Positions 44,460 through 55,179 of a stretch of DNA of 64,000 bases are shown in pieces. The number at the start of each line of letters is the position of its first letter. Within the stretch, counting starts at the first letter, position 1. Below the pieces are notes generated by a model. It had not been told where the DNA came from. It worked only from the letters and a program-made list of their open reading frames with translations, and ran no database searches. The stretch comes from Tethya wilhelma (taxonomy: Eukaryota; Porifera; Demospongiae; Tethyida; Tethyidae): the NCBI GenBank assembly GCA_964030475.1, contig CAXIPT010000002.1, positions 7,855,070 through 7,919,069 on the forward strand, given 5' to 3'. Made by a program: the position numbers and the translations under genes.

Positions 44460-46850
44460 TTATATTACTCGGATAGCAGTTCCCATTTCAATTGAATGAG
44501 TTCTGGAAAATGTCTTTTCTTCAGTGTTACCTTCAATCACCATTAGTTGGTTGGTGGGGAGAACAGCTGCAAAACACTGATAGCGACTAGTCTTCATCTT
44601 GCCAATAATTTCCCAATTATAGTGTCTGGAATTGTACTTATAAACTTTTGAAGTAGGTACATACCTATGAAGTAAGTGACACCCACCAACGGCTAGCAGT
44701 TGGCCGTAAAGTGTAACACATGTTGATCCTCTAACTGGGAGATTAGCAATTCTCTCCCAGGACAATTTCAGTTTTGTACTTTGATCACTACATAGGCTAG
44801 GGCTTGAAAGATTTGAGAGGTCAGTCAGGGTACACTTGTATACTGCCTCACTCAATTCTGAATGACGCGTGGCTGGTGCCCAACCTCCCAAGATGTAAAT
44901 CATGTCATCACAAACTGTTATTGAGGCTTCAGAGAGCGGTTCAGGTAGATATTCTGTAAATGACCACTGATAGGTTGCAGTGTCCATGATTTCCACTGTT
45001 CTCAGTTTTTCCCAGCCTTGCGCTTTCACTCCACCAGCAACCACAAGTGCCTTTTCAGTGCACACTGCGGCTGATGAGAATCTCTTGGTGGGCATTGGTG
45101 GGAACACCTCACTCCAACTTTTGCTTCCGTCTTCTTCAATGAGACTAAGGAGCTTGTTTGTTCCTTTTCCTTTATCTATCCCACCTATGGCAGTTAGGAG
45201 ATGGTGTACAATCACTATTGGAAAATGTGTAGTAGTACAATCTGGAAGTTGATTCCATGTTTTTTCCCTCGAGTTGTACGCATAAACGGTCCGAAGATGA
45301 GCTCTGAGATACACCATCTCACCATGGACAACAGCATCAGCTTCTCTGATCATCTTACATGGAGCCTTCTTGCCTTCCTTCATCTTTAGTGTAAAATTGT
45401 GTATGGTTACTGTGGCTGCTTTAGGGTTGGCATCAGAAGGGGGAGGATTGGGGCAAATTTTTTCTAGCTTAGCTTGTAGCTCAGTCAGTGCTTTTCTGTT
45501 CAACTCTTCCTTTAGTTCCTGGATTTTTGTTTGATACATAGAAATTGCTTTTTCAGAAGATTCAAGTTCCTGTGTGATGTGTTGAAGGTGGAGTTCTAGT
45601 TCTTTGAATGTTTGTATGGTGGAATCTTTTTCTTCAATAGTCGCTTCTTTTTGCTTTATTGTATCATTTCTTTCCAAAACTATGTTATTCTTATCTTTCA
45701 ACTCCTTTTCACGTGTATCAATTGATTTGTTGAGCTTTTCAATTTGTTGAGAATATTCTTCTCTAATTTGACGAAGCTCCTCATCTAGTTGTTGCATAAG
45801 ATCACTGTTTTCTTGAATCTCCTCATCTTTGTCTTGAAGCTGTTGTCGAAGTTCTTTGATTTCATCTGATTCATCAGCTACAACTAATTCTGGTCTTTCT
45901 TGGGATATTCCTGCACCTTCTTTGAACTGAGGTACTTCTTTCAGAGCTGTTACTCTATGGCACAACTCCTGAGCTGAAGGACGTTCAACATCACTATCTT
46001 TGAGACAGTCGAGAGCAATTGTCAATAGAGGGTGGTTGGGATCAACTAGATCAATGTGGTTTTGTCGTCGTTCAACTTCTGGAACTTGAACGTTTACTGT
46101 TGGAAATCTAGGATCAGTTGTTTGTACTATTTTTTGTCGACTTCCAGGATCAGGAAAGCACCTGGTCAAGATCTGGATGATGAGTATTCCAATTGCAAAG
46201 CAATCAATCTTTTCAGTGTAATCAGGATTATCTTTGACGGCTTCAGGAGGCATGTAGACATCCGTACCTGGGCACAGCGTGAAGGACACACGAGTAGCTT
46301 TAAGGCTTTTGTCACCAAGTTGTGCCATTCCAAAGTCAGATATTTTAGCTTTGGCATTTCCGCGTAGTAGCACATTGTTACTAGAGAGATCCCTGTGTAT
46401 GATTCCATTGTTATGGAGGTAAGAAATGGCCAAGGTGATGTCATGACAAAAGTTGACTTGGATATGGTAAGGAATTGAATCTTGTGAGTTCTCCAAGAAG
46501 TGAGTCAAGCTATTGTCCATGAGCTCCATGAGTAGAACTGGCAGGCCAGTTTGAGGATCTTGGTGCGTTCCCAGGAACTGCACAATATTAGGATGCTTTA
46601 TTAGACTCATGAACTCACACTCCTGCATGAAGCGACTAAAGGGTAGTCTGTATTCTCTATTGCGTTCCACTTGTTGACGTACATTTGGATCAAAAAGTGT
46701 TTGGTGGATAATTTTAGCTGCACAAAGCAGATCATCACACAAAGCCTTACAAACAGAGCCATATGATCCAATACCAAGAGTTTCCTTCTTGAAGAGTTGA
46801 ATTGATGTGAAACCAATGTTGGGTGTGCCCCGATTTTGAAGCTGGGTCAT
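44460..46850 (-). CDS. Protein kinase / coiled-coil / Kelch fusion protein, copy A
   Basis: A 796-aa intact frame. Residues about 20-290 are a protein kinase with all key elements: glycine loop GIGSYG (26-31), AAK lysine (46), helix-C Glu in FMQECEF (77), HRDLSSNN (152-159), DFG (172-174) and MPPE (199-202). HRDLSSNN rather than HRDLKPEN resembles tyrosine-kinase-like (TKL) kinases. Residues about 310-470 are Glu/Gln/Lys-rich coiled coil. About 500-790 holds Kelch repeats (for example VVAGGVKAQG, YILGGWAP, AVGGCHLL with paired W/Y positions), predicting a beta-propeller. No signal peptide or membrane segment is seen, so the protein is probably cytosolic and could pair a substrate-binding propeller with a kinase. 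It follows a tail-to-tail-free tandem arrangement with copy B on the same strand. Confidence 0.92.
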   Translation of the reverse strand: MTQLQNRGTPNIGFTSIQLFKKETLGIGSYGSVCKALCDDLLCAAKIIHQTLFDPNVRQQVERNREYRLPFSRFMQECEFMSLIKHPNIVQFLGTHQDPQTGLPVLLMELMDNSLTHFLENSQDSIPYHIQVNFCHDITLAISYLHNNGIIHRDLSSNNVLLRGNAKAKISDFGMAQLGDKSLKATRVSFTLCPGTDVYMPPEAVKDNPDYTEKIDCFAIGILIIQILTRCFPDPGSRQKIVQTTDPRFPTVNVQVPEVERRQNHIDLVDPNHPLLTIALDCLKDSDVERPSAQELCHRVTALKEVPQFKEGAGISQERPELVVADESDEIKELRQQLQDKDEEIQENSDLMQQLDEELRQIREEYSQQIEKLNKSIDTREKELKDKNNIVLERNDTIKQKEATIEEKDSTIQTFKELELHLQHITQELESSEKAISMYQTKIQELKEELNRKALTELQAKLEKICPNPPPSDANPKAATVTIHNFTLKMKEGKKAPCKMIREADAVVHGEMVYLRAHLRTVYAYNSREKTWNQLPDCTTTHFPIVIVHHLLTAIGGIDKGKGTNKLLSLIEEDGSKSWSEVFPPMPTKRFSSAAVCTEKALVVAGGVKAQGWEKLRTVEIMDTATYQWSFTEYLPEPLSEASITVCDDMIYILGGWAPATRHSELSEAVYKCTLTDLSNLSSPSLCSDQSTKLKLSWERIANLPVRGSTCVTLYGQLLAVGGCHLLHRYVPTSKVYKYNSRHYNWEIIGKMKTSRYQCFAAVLPTNQLMVIEGNTEEKTFSRTHSIEMGTAIRVI

Positions 46851-47846
46851 AGCTACAATAATCTAGTACCTTGTTACTAAGTTTTACTATCAAAGAATAA
46901 TAGTCTTCACTTGAAGTCTTGCTTACTGTATAGACTACCTCACACAAAATTCATTACTACCCATGCAAGGGTGCTCTGCCAGTTACCACTAGTGGACTAA
47001 GGAATGCAATAGGAAGAGGACACTTACCACATGTTAACCACTAATTGATGTCATATGTGCAGTATGTGCTATATATGTGCATTTGTAGCCCACTGTTGAT
47101 GTAGATCAAAGCATGGACAGTGTGTATATCAGTGATATTTCCCTGTGGCTTGTGATATTTCCCTGTGGTTTGAACCTAATGTACCTATGTAAACCCAACT
47201 ACCACTTTGGGCTACAAAACGGTTATTACATCCTTTGCTGGGCTGTCTGAAATAATCCCCTCATGCATGTGGTTACTTATTGCACTCATGCATTATACTC
47301 CACATCCCAGAAGGGGGTACTATTATAGCGCCTTATCATTTTTACATACTGGTTACAAATCAAAATTAAAATGATTGATAATGCTGGAGGATAGCATGTA
47401 CTCTATGCCATCATGAACTATATCTTATTTCCTTATCAGTGCATAGATCTTTGTAAACAGAAATGTTGTTTTAATCTAAGCAGTAGAGGTATGCATACAT
47501 TACCACCCCCATATTCCCAAGAGATATCTTTTGCATGCATGCAAAAATAGATATGCATGCATCATTTTGACTAAACTATAGTGATGATCATTCCTTAACT
47601 CCAATGCAAGCTGACTCATATGCAGAGTGCACATGTGAATGTATGGAAGCATATTCACATCACAAAAACCACACATCAAACATTTGGGTATATATTTAGG
47701 GGAAGGATGAGATGGTCTCAATAATTGTGCCTGCTTTAATTTTCATACTACAAATAATATAGTACAATACTGTAGAAAGTGTTTGATATACTTATTACGC
47801 CTGGAAATGCATGAGTTTGAGTTATAGTTCTGCATGTTATACAGAG
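46851..47846. other. Spacer between kinase copies A and B
   Basis: No supported gene. The first 200 bases upstream of copy A (phrases CAAGGGTGCTCTGCCA and AGACTAAGGAATGCAATAGG-like sequence) are also found upstream of the decayed copy at 54.1-54.6 kb, so they are part of the duplicated unit and may hold promoter sequence. Confidence 0.45.
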
Positions 47847-50279
47847 TTAGACAACATTTGCTATTTCTACAGAATAGTACACTCTGCGATTGGTGAGGCA
47901 CCCTTCAACCACCATTATTTCATTGGTGGAGAGAACAGCTGCAAAACACCAACATCGACTAGCATTCATCTTGCTAATGACTTGCCATGTGTCAGAGGTG
48001 GGATGGTATATTCGAACATCTGAGGTTGGTTTATGCTCTCTATCCATGCCACCAATAGCTAATAGTCGACCATTGAATGTGATGAAAGTGGAACCTCTAA
48101 CTGGGAGATTAGCAAGCTTATTCCAACTGGTGGGCATGTATAGAAAGCTATATGAATCAACAGATTCAATGGGGTCAGTCAAAGTATATGTGTATATCGA
48201 GTTGCTATCTCGCAAAATGTACAATTGATTGTCACAAACTGTCACTGAGGCCTCATTTGTGTTGATAGGTTCTGGCAAATCTGTAGCAATCCACCACTGA
48301 TGGGTCGTGGTGTCCAGGATTTCCACATTTTTCAGATATTTGTTGCTGCTCCTACCCAACATGAACCCACCACATTCATCGTGAGCGAAAGTATCATAAG
48401 CTTCATACGTGTATCCCCCAGCAACTATGAGATATTTGCCCATGGATACTGCAATTGGTGATAATCTCTTGGTTGGCATTGGTTGGTAAACCTCCCTCCA
48501 TATATCTTTGTGACTGATAAGCTGGTTTGTTCTTTTTCCATCAACATTCTCACCACCAATAGCTGTGAGGAGATTGTTTACAATTGCTATTGCAAAGAAT
48601 TTATTATTGCACCCAGGAAGTTGACACCACACTTTATGTCTTGAGTTGTAGGAATAAATTGTTTCAGCACCAACTTTGAGGTAGACTGTATCATTGTGTA
48701 CAATAGCAGTATCTCCACTTCCCCTTTGCATCCGGCACGGTGCCATTATCCCCTCTCTCCACTCCAGGGTGAACCGGTCTGTGATGATCGTGGCCGTGCT
48801 AGTTATAGTGTCAGGCTGATGTATGAGGGGGGAATCTTGGAAGTCTGCTTGCAGGTCAGTGGGTGATATTCCTTGCAGTTGCTGTTCTAGTTCTTCAATT
48901 TGTTTCTGAAATTGAGCTATCACTTGTTGATTAGAAGCAAGTTTTTGAGTAACATAATCAATTTGCCTTTCTACTTCCCCATAATTTTTTAGTCTCCGTT
49001 TCTGCTGTATGATGTGGATCTTTTCTTGTATAACTGATTCTTTTTGTTTAATGACCTCATTTCGCACGAAAATCTTGTCATCTATTCTCTGTATGCTGTT
49101 GTCTTGTAGTTCAATTGATTTTTCGAGATCTTTAATCTTCTGATAATGTTCTTGTGATTGTCTCAACTTACAAATAGCCTCTTCTTTTTTTTGTATCATA
49201 TCCTGCTTGTTTTGAATCTCTTCTTCTTTGCCTTGAACTTCTTGTTGAAGTTCCTTAATGATTTCTTCTTCTCTCTCAGTTGTGTTTTCAGCAGGTTCTG
49301 GTCTTTCTTGAGCTTCCTTAACACTTTCCGTGAACTGAGGTGTTTCTTTTAGAGCTGCTACTCTATTGCACAGCTTCCGAGCTGAAGGACGTTCAATACC
49401 ATTGTCCTTGAGACAGTCGAGAGCAATTGGTAGAAGAGGGTGGTCGGGGTCTACCAGACAGATGTGGTTTTGTCGTCGTTCAATTTCAGAAATTTGCACA
49501 TTCACTGTTGGAAATCGTGGATCTCTCGTTTGTACTGTCTTTTGTCGTTCTCCAGGATCAGGAAAGCACCTGGTCAAGATCTGGATGATGAGTATTCCAA
49601 TTGCAAAGCAATCAATCTTTTCTGTGTAATCTGGTATATCTTTGACGGCTTCAGGAGGCATGTAGACATCTGTACCTGGGCACAGTGTGAAAGATATTCG
49701 GGTACTTCGAGGGTTTATGTCACCAAGCTTTGCCATTCCAAAGTCAGTTACTTTGGCCTGCACATTTCCATACAGTAATACATTATTACTGGAGAGATCC
49801 CTGTGAGTGATTCCATTAGAGTGGAGGTAGGAAATAGCTAATGATATGTCATGACAAAAATTGACTTGGATATGGTAAGGGATTGAATCCTGTGATTTCT
49901 CCAAGAAGTTGGTCAAGCTATCATCCATTAGCTCCATGAGTAGAACTGGCAGGCCAGTTTGAGGATCTTAGTGGGTTCCCAGGAACTGGACAATGTTTGG
50001 ATGCTTTACTGCACTCATGAAGTCGCACTCCTTCATGAAGCGCTGAATGGGTAGTCTGTGCTCTCTATTTTGTTCAACTTGTTGGTATACATTTGGATCG
50101 AAAAGAGTTGGATGAATGATTTTCGCAGCACATAGCAGATCATCACACAGAGCCTTGCAAACAATTCCATATGATCCAACACCAAGAGTTTGATCCTTTA
50201 AGAGCTGGATTGATTTAAAACCTATTTTGGGTGTGCCCATTGTCTGTAGAGTTGACAGCAGCAATTGCATACAGACCAA
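47847..50279 (-). CDS. Protein kinase / coiled-coil / Kelch fusion, copy B, with one in-frame TAA
   Basis: Two same-frame segments (50279-49971 and the rest down to 47847) are separated by one TAA at 49968-49970. At this position copies A and C have CAA (Gln) within FLGTHQDPQTG, so a single C-to-T change explains the stop. Everything else is intact for about 800 codons: glycine loop GVGSYG, AAK lysine, HRDLSSNN, DFG, MPPE, coiled coil and Kelch repeats. Translation stopping at the TAA would leave about 100 residues without a catalytic loop. Reinitiation at the next ATG (49937, MELMDDSL) would give 696 aa lacking the ATP-binding lobe. Candidates are a recent null allele, a sequencing error, or read-through. 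The upstream start is uncertain: the homologous part begins at about GTPKIGFKSIQLL, and a short 5' exon is possible. Confidence 0.8.
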
Positions 50280-50529
50280 GTTGTTGATATCTTTTCTCTC
50301 TTTATTGTATTTCCTTGTTCATAATACTTACCACCATCATGCAAAGCAGTATCAAGGAGAAAAATCAATGTTTAACTGCATAACACACTCATGATATTCA
50401 CTCTTTGTTTGTCAACTGTACTTTGTGTTTCCTTAATTATACATACTTGTGGTTACACTAAATTCTTCATTCAGCAAACCACGCATAGTTTAGTCACAGG
50501 CATGGTTTCCATAGAAATTTATATGGTTG
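50280..50529. other. Upstream region of kinase copy B
   Basis: About 50290-50580 matches 58140-58425 at moderate identity (for example TTTGTCAACT...TTTGTGTTTCCTTA and GGTTGATTTAACATTGA). It is the shared 5' flank of a duplicated kinase unit. Confidence 0.5.
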
Positions 50530-50880
50530 ATTTAACATTGACTTGTATGCGTATGCATATGGTGTAATTGTGTATTCCCACATATAGCAATCTTTACTCC
50601 AAGTAGCGTAATGAATCCAAGTAAACTACCTGTTGTTGTAGGTGAGTCAGTCTTTGATAAACAAACTTCTAAGGAGATATTTTCTAGTTTGATTTGAGGA
50701 GAGTCTAATAGATTAACTGACTTTGTCATTTTCACTTTTACACTAAAACCAACAAAACTGTAATCAGGGAAGGAAACTTCTACTGATCCTTCTTTCAGAG
50801 CAAGGTCAAAAAAATTTGGTGTATCTCAATTGCCCTTCAATTGTTGGAATTGAAGGTGCAGTAATACTAAAAAAACAGAA
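50530..50880 (-). pseudogene. Unassigned exon-like fragment with a homopolymer frameshift
   Basis: On the minus strand an acceptor-like TTTCTGTTTTTTTAG near 50870 is followed by an open frame (ITAPSIPTIEGQLRYTKFF) that ends in a run of seven T. One frame over it continues for about 90 residues (DLALKEGSVEVSFPDYSF ... SLLGFITLLGVKIAI). The last part could be a membrane segment. A further Pro/Thr-rich open stretch lies at 51227-51451. I recognise no family; it could be the remains of a small membrane protein gene or chance. Confidence 0.3.
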
Positions 50881-51926
50881 AGGATATAAGTGTGAGGATA
50901 TTCTTTTTTCCTGGTTCTGATAGATGCCATTAAGGCAGCAGATCGACCAACAATGATCAGATTCTTACTGAGTTTCTGCACAATTGTCAACAATTACATG
51001 TAGGTTGGTCTGTAAAATAAAAAGGAAGGGATGAACTCAAAAAGTGAATATAGTATTCATAGGAGACACCATCCATTTCAATGTCTCAATTATTTGAATT
51101 GAGGTCAAGGTTGGCTTTGAAATTTTCTAGTCTGAGTTTTAAATGAAAAACTACCTTAGACTGAGACAGAATCTCAACTTAATCACCCCTGAAGCTCACA
51201 TGATAGACATAACCAATTGACCATTTCTATGTAGATGTTATAGGAGCATGCAGATCTAGGGGAGGTGGGAAGGGAGCAGGGGTGGAGGGGGGAAGAGTAG
51301 CTGTGGTTTCAACCTGAGACATACTCATAATGACAACTGAACTATGTACAATTGTCAAATTGTTGGCAGTTCCACTCAAGCTATAGTTTACAAGTATTTT
51401 CAAAGTTTTGTAATTTTTTTCCTGTGATACAGACTCAAGAACTTGATGCATGGATTCTTACATGTACTCTCTCTCCCTCTCTCAAGTGTGTATTGTAAGT
51501 CAGTGTGGGAGTTTTACAATAACAAGCACAGCAGTGAGGACCTGATTTACTAGGCTATGTGAGTGTGCTTTATCAGTAGACACTTACATACCAGGGGGCT
51601 CCCCTTAAAGTGGTAAGCATAAACACATTACCAACAAAGGGATTTTCCCAGGGGAACTCTCTGAGGTACATACTATGCAGAGTTTCAATTAAAAAGCAAT
51701 TAAGTCAGTTAAACAAATCAGCCTGGCAGCCTTTATAATAATACAGCAAAGTCTTCAAACTTTACAGTGATCTACTGTCAAGGTATCCAATTTATAGCTT
51801 CAATTCTCAGTGCACATATGTTTTTCTCAGACAGCATGGTTGTCAATGAGTGCATTTCACCATTTTCATGTCTACCTATCTTGGTCACTCTTATTATTAT
51901 ATTATTATATTTTGCAGTGTGTTGTT

Positions 51927-52406
51927 ATGGGCAGTTCAAGCTCCAATCTTGACTATGCTGAGTGGGAAAGCTGCACTGAGTGTGGTCATAGACACAGTGA
52001 CATACAAGTGACCCAGGTTCGCTGGATAAGAGTCCCAATGGCAAGTGACGCAGCAAGAGTCTCAACTCAAATTGGTAGAGGAATATTGGCAGTTGGGACA
52101 CTTGGAATCTCCTCAGTTGCTGTCAAGGATTTGTCCCACGAGTGTCTTGAATTTCGAACAGCCTGCACAAAATGTAGAGCTGAACCGTACTTTACCGCAG
52201 AAGTCAACAGAGTGGGGCATAGGAAAGGGGAAAAGGATTTTGCCTGTGGGTATTATTCAAAAGAGTACAATGCACGGCGTACGTTTAAGCCAACATACAT
52301 GACCCTGCAGTATGTATATGATAAGTACTTGGAAATGGACGAGAGTTACCAACTGGTTGGAAACAATTGTCGAGCCTGGACTAAGAGGTTCTGGGATAAA
52401 CTTTAG
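51927..52406 (+). CDS. Small protein with putative myristoylation start and C-terminal NNC motif
   Basis: The longest open frame starts at 51810, but ATG at 51927 is preferred. It follows a pyrimidine/AT-rich tract and TTTTGCAG splice acceptor, and begins MGSSSSN, a good N-myristoylation signal. The product is 159 aa. It has two Cys pairs (CTECGH and CTKC, which may bind metal), a hydrophobic Gly-rich stretch (IGRGILAVGTLGISSVAV) and a C-terminal LVGNNCRAWTKRFW. An Asn-Cys followed by an aromatic or basic helix recalls the catalytic Cys region of LRAT/PPPDE-type papain-fold enzymes. That is a motif-level suggestion only; the matching His (possibly in SHECLEFR) is unproven. An upstream non-coding exon is expected. 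Confidence 0.7.
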   Translation: MGSSSSNLDYAEWESCTECGHRHSDIQVTQVRWIRVPMASDAARVSTQIGRGILAVGTLGISSVAVKDLSHECLEFRTACTKCRAEPYFTAEVNRVGHRKGEKDFACGYYSKEYNARRTFKPTYMTLQYVYDKYLEMDESYQLVGNNCRAWTKRFWDKL

Positions 52407-53520
52407 CAATCAATAACAATGAAGTTATTCATGAGAAACTAGACTAGCTATATATGATTACGGTGTAGCAATTAATGCATATAACTTGTATGGCCATAGT
52501 TTTCAAGTCAAAAATTATACTTTTTAAAATTTCTGATCGTTTCTCAGTAAAATGGGTCATGAATATGATTATAGCTAGGAGTCATTATCCAGTATTAGCT
52601 AAAGAGGCACATACATGCACATAATATTGTGGTTGATTAATTCAGATCGATATATATGTCGATACTGCAGGCTTAGCTGAATGTTGTGTAAGTTGTTTAG
52701 CTTAATTATCATACGTACGGTAGTACGTATAGTAGGAATGGGCCAGGTGTCCTATAGACACAATACAAAATGCTTATCACCATAAAATCTAACAAAACAA
52801 AGTATAGGCTTCAATCTTGCTCAGAAGCTCTCTTAGACTGATTACAAACAACATATTAAGGCCTACAGCTCAGAGATATTCTTTCCTAAGCACTTGTAGA
52901 GAGTGCTAGTCAAAAGCTACACCCATGCTAGTTTGTTCTGACTTACTGATAAACTTTAACGTGATTTCCAACAAAAAAAGCATTGAAGTAGTTTTGACTC
53001 TGCAAAGTAGCTTGTTTTCATTTGGAGTAGTGCCTTTTACACTCACTTTCTGCCGAAATGTCAAGAAACAAAAGCTAGCCTAGCATAGTACTGGCAACTG
53101 TATCTCACTGTATAGCCGTCTTTGTTGAAAGTAGGGTTCAACTTGAAGGTCATTGCACCCACGCGGTCTACGGCATTCAGTGCGCATGCTCATTAGTTGC
53201 AGTGCGAATACATACAGTCAGCGCATACATATGGGATCCAGATAACAATCAACTGCTTGTGACCAGTTTCTACGCAGGGATCAATGAGATGCTCTTTCCA
53301 GAAAGAATCAGTAGAACTTGGGACAACAATTTTTGGGGGCTCTCGATCTCATTCATATTCTGCCTCTTGTTCTACTTCTTTTATGTCTCCTTGTCACAGA
53401 GTTCACCTTTATAATGCATGTAGTTGCTATACTCAAGCTTTTTGCAAGCACTCTCTTATATAATAATAATAATAATAATAATAATATTACAGTCTCCACA
53501 CTGTACTGTTGAAAAAAGTG
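52407..53520. other. Non-coding stretch with AAT microsatellite
   Basis: No supported gene. A (TAA)n/(AAT)n run occupies about 53460-53487. The single open stretch near 53200-53510 has no recognisable features and runs into the microsatellite. Confidence 0.4.
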
Positions 53521-53526
53521 AATGAA

Positions 53527-53908
53527 CAAGTGGTAAAAATTTCAAAAAAATAACCAGTGTAGGAATGGGGAGTGCGATAAAGAGTATTGGAACAAGGCAT
53601 GGTCTCAATATTGGCACATGACTACTTCATTTTTTTGTGCTCAAGTCTTAGCCATTAATCTAATCCTGCCGGCTATACTTGATTCCATTGCTTAGCTAAG
53701 TGATAAAATTGGCGGGTATTTGAATGATTAATGTGATTCTGACAATTAAATTGTGCCTCATTTATTTACAGCAATTATGAGGGATCAAAAATGAAAATGA
53801 AGTTAGTCATGCACCGATATTGAGACCATGCCTTGTTCCAATACTTTATACCACACTGCCCATTCCTATATACACTGTTTATTTTTTTGAAATTTTTACC
53901 ACTTGTGG
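53527..53908. mobile_element. MITE with ~110-bp inverted repeats
   Basis: The left arm 53527-53635 (CAAGTGGTAAAAATTTC..., GGAACAAGGCATGGTCTCAATATTG) and right arm 53797-53908 (its inverted copy, ending GAAATTTTTACCACTTG) match closely over about 110 bases. The central 160 bases are AT-rich and non-coding. I could not settle the target duplication. Confidence 0.75.
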
Positions 53909-54084
53909 AATAATAGATATGGCCAGCAACACATTGTACATCATGTGATTGCTACACATGCAGTTTGTGTATACTAAAGCTGTGTTTCACACTTAGTCAT
54001 GATTGTGTACAAACTCAATTGGCAAGAAAAGGACGATTATTAACACATATTTAACAATAGTCATTAAGTGTTATAAAGGATGCT

Positions 54085-54575
54085 TTATTGGCCTCATGAA
54101 CTCACACTCCTGCTGCAGGATGCGACCAAAAGATAATGTATTCTCTACTGCATTCAACATGTTCACATAAAGAAAGTATAATGATGAATAATCTTAGCAG
54201 CACAAAGCAAATCATCATACAAAGCCTTACGAACATATAGCCACACGATCAAATATACCAAGAGTTTCCTATAAAGAGTTAAATTAATTTGAAACCGATG
54301 TTTAACTTAGGTGTGTCCTGATTTTGCGACTGGGTCATAGCCACGTGGGTTATACAGTCAGCAACAATTATAACTCCAAGTAAAGACAACTATTCTTTGA
54401 TACACATATGATAGTAAAAGTTCATAATAAGGTGGATTATTGACAAAAATTGCTCACAATTGAAGGGTGCTCTGCCACAATTACTGCTAGTAGACTAAGG
54501 AATGCAATAGGTATAACAGAATAGTTGTAGTTGTAATAGGACATTATACCATAACCTCTAATTAGGTCAGGTGGT
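54085..54575 (-). pseudogene. Decayed 5' end of a kinase/Kelch gene
   Basis: On the minus strand, 54345 down to about 54085 matches the first 80 codons and start of kinase copy A (CATGAACTCACACTCCTGC near 54095, GCAGCACAAAGCA-ATCATCA near 54200, GACTGGGTCATAGC near 54335), with many indels and stops. The 5' flank to about 54575 also matches (GAAGGGTGCTCTGCCA, AGACTAAGGAATGCAATAGG). The rest of the gene is gone. This is an old remnant. Confidence 0.75.
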
Positions 54576-55179
54576 GGTGGGGGAGCTGAGGGTTATGTAC
54601 CAAGGCGCTTTTTATCTGATGTATACAGGTACAATATTGAAATACATTACAATTACAAGAAATTTGTGTTTCTTTCAATATTGTTCGATATATTTGTGAT
54701 TCCAAGTGATGTAACTAACATGTGATTTAGAACCAAATCTTCAATCAGGTATTACCCCAAAATATTATATATATATATATACATACATAGTTTAATGACA
54801 CTGCATGCCATTAGCAGAATCCACACAAATATAAAATATGGTTGCTACAGTAAATATGTATAAACTCAATACTTGTGAATGTACAAAAACTGTAAAGCAT
54901 AAAATGGGAAAGATGCCAACAAAAACTTTCAGTGTTGTCACATGCTTATGAAAACCCACTTACTATAGGTAATTCCCTGGCTAATTGAAGAATAATAATT
55001 TATAATTGTGCATGGTTTAATTAGAACTAACAGAACCCACATAATGCTAGCTAGGTTAATTGCCACTGACAGTGAGCATATAATATCAAACACAAGCAGC
55101 AGTCTCACAATCCAGTGATGGGAAACTAATGTACCATATTAATGATTGATGACAGCTATAGCATTCCAAGTTGTATAAC
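54576..55179. other. Upstream region of the second stand-alone multipass gene
   Basis: No supported gene. A TA-rich run lies at about 54764-54782. The promoter of the next gene should be here; I see no clear core element. Confidence 0.35.
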
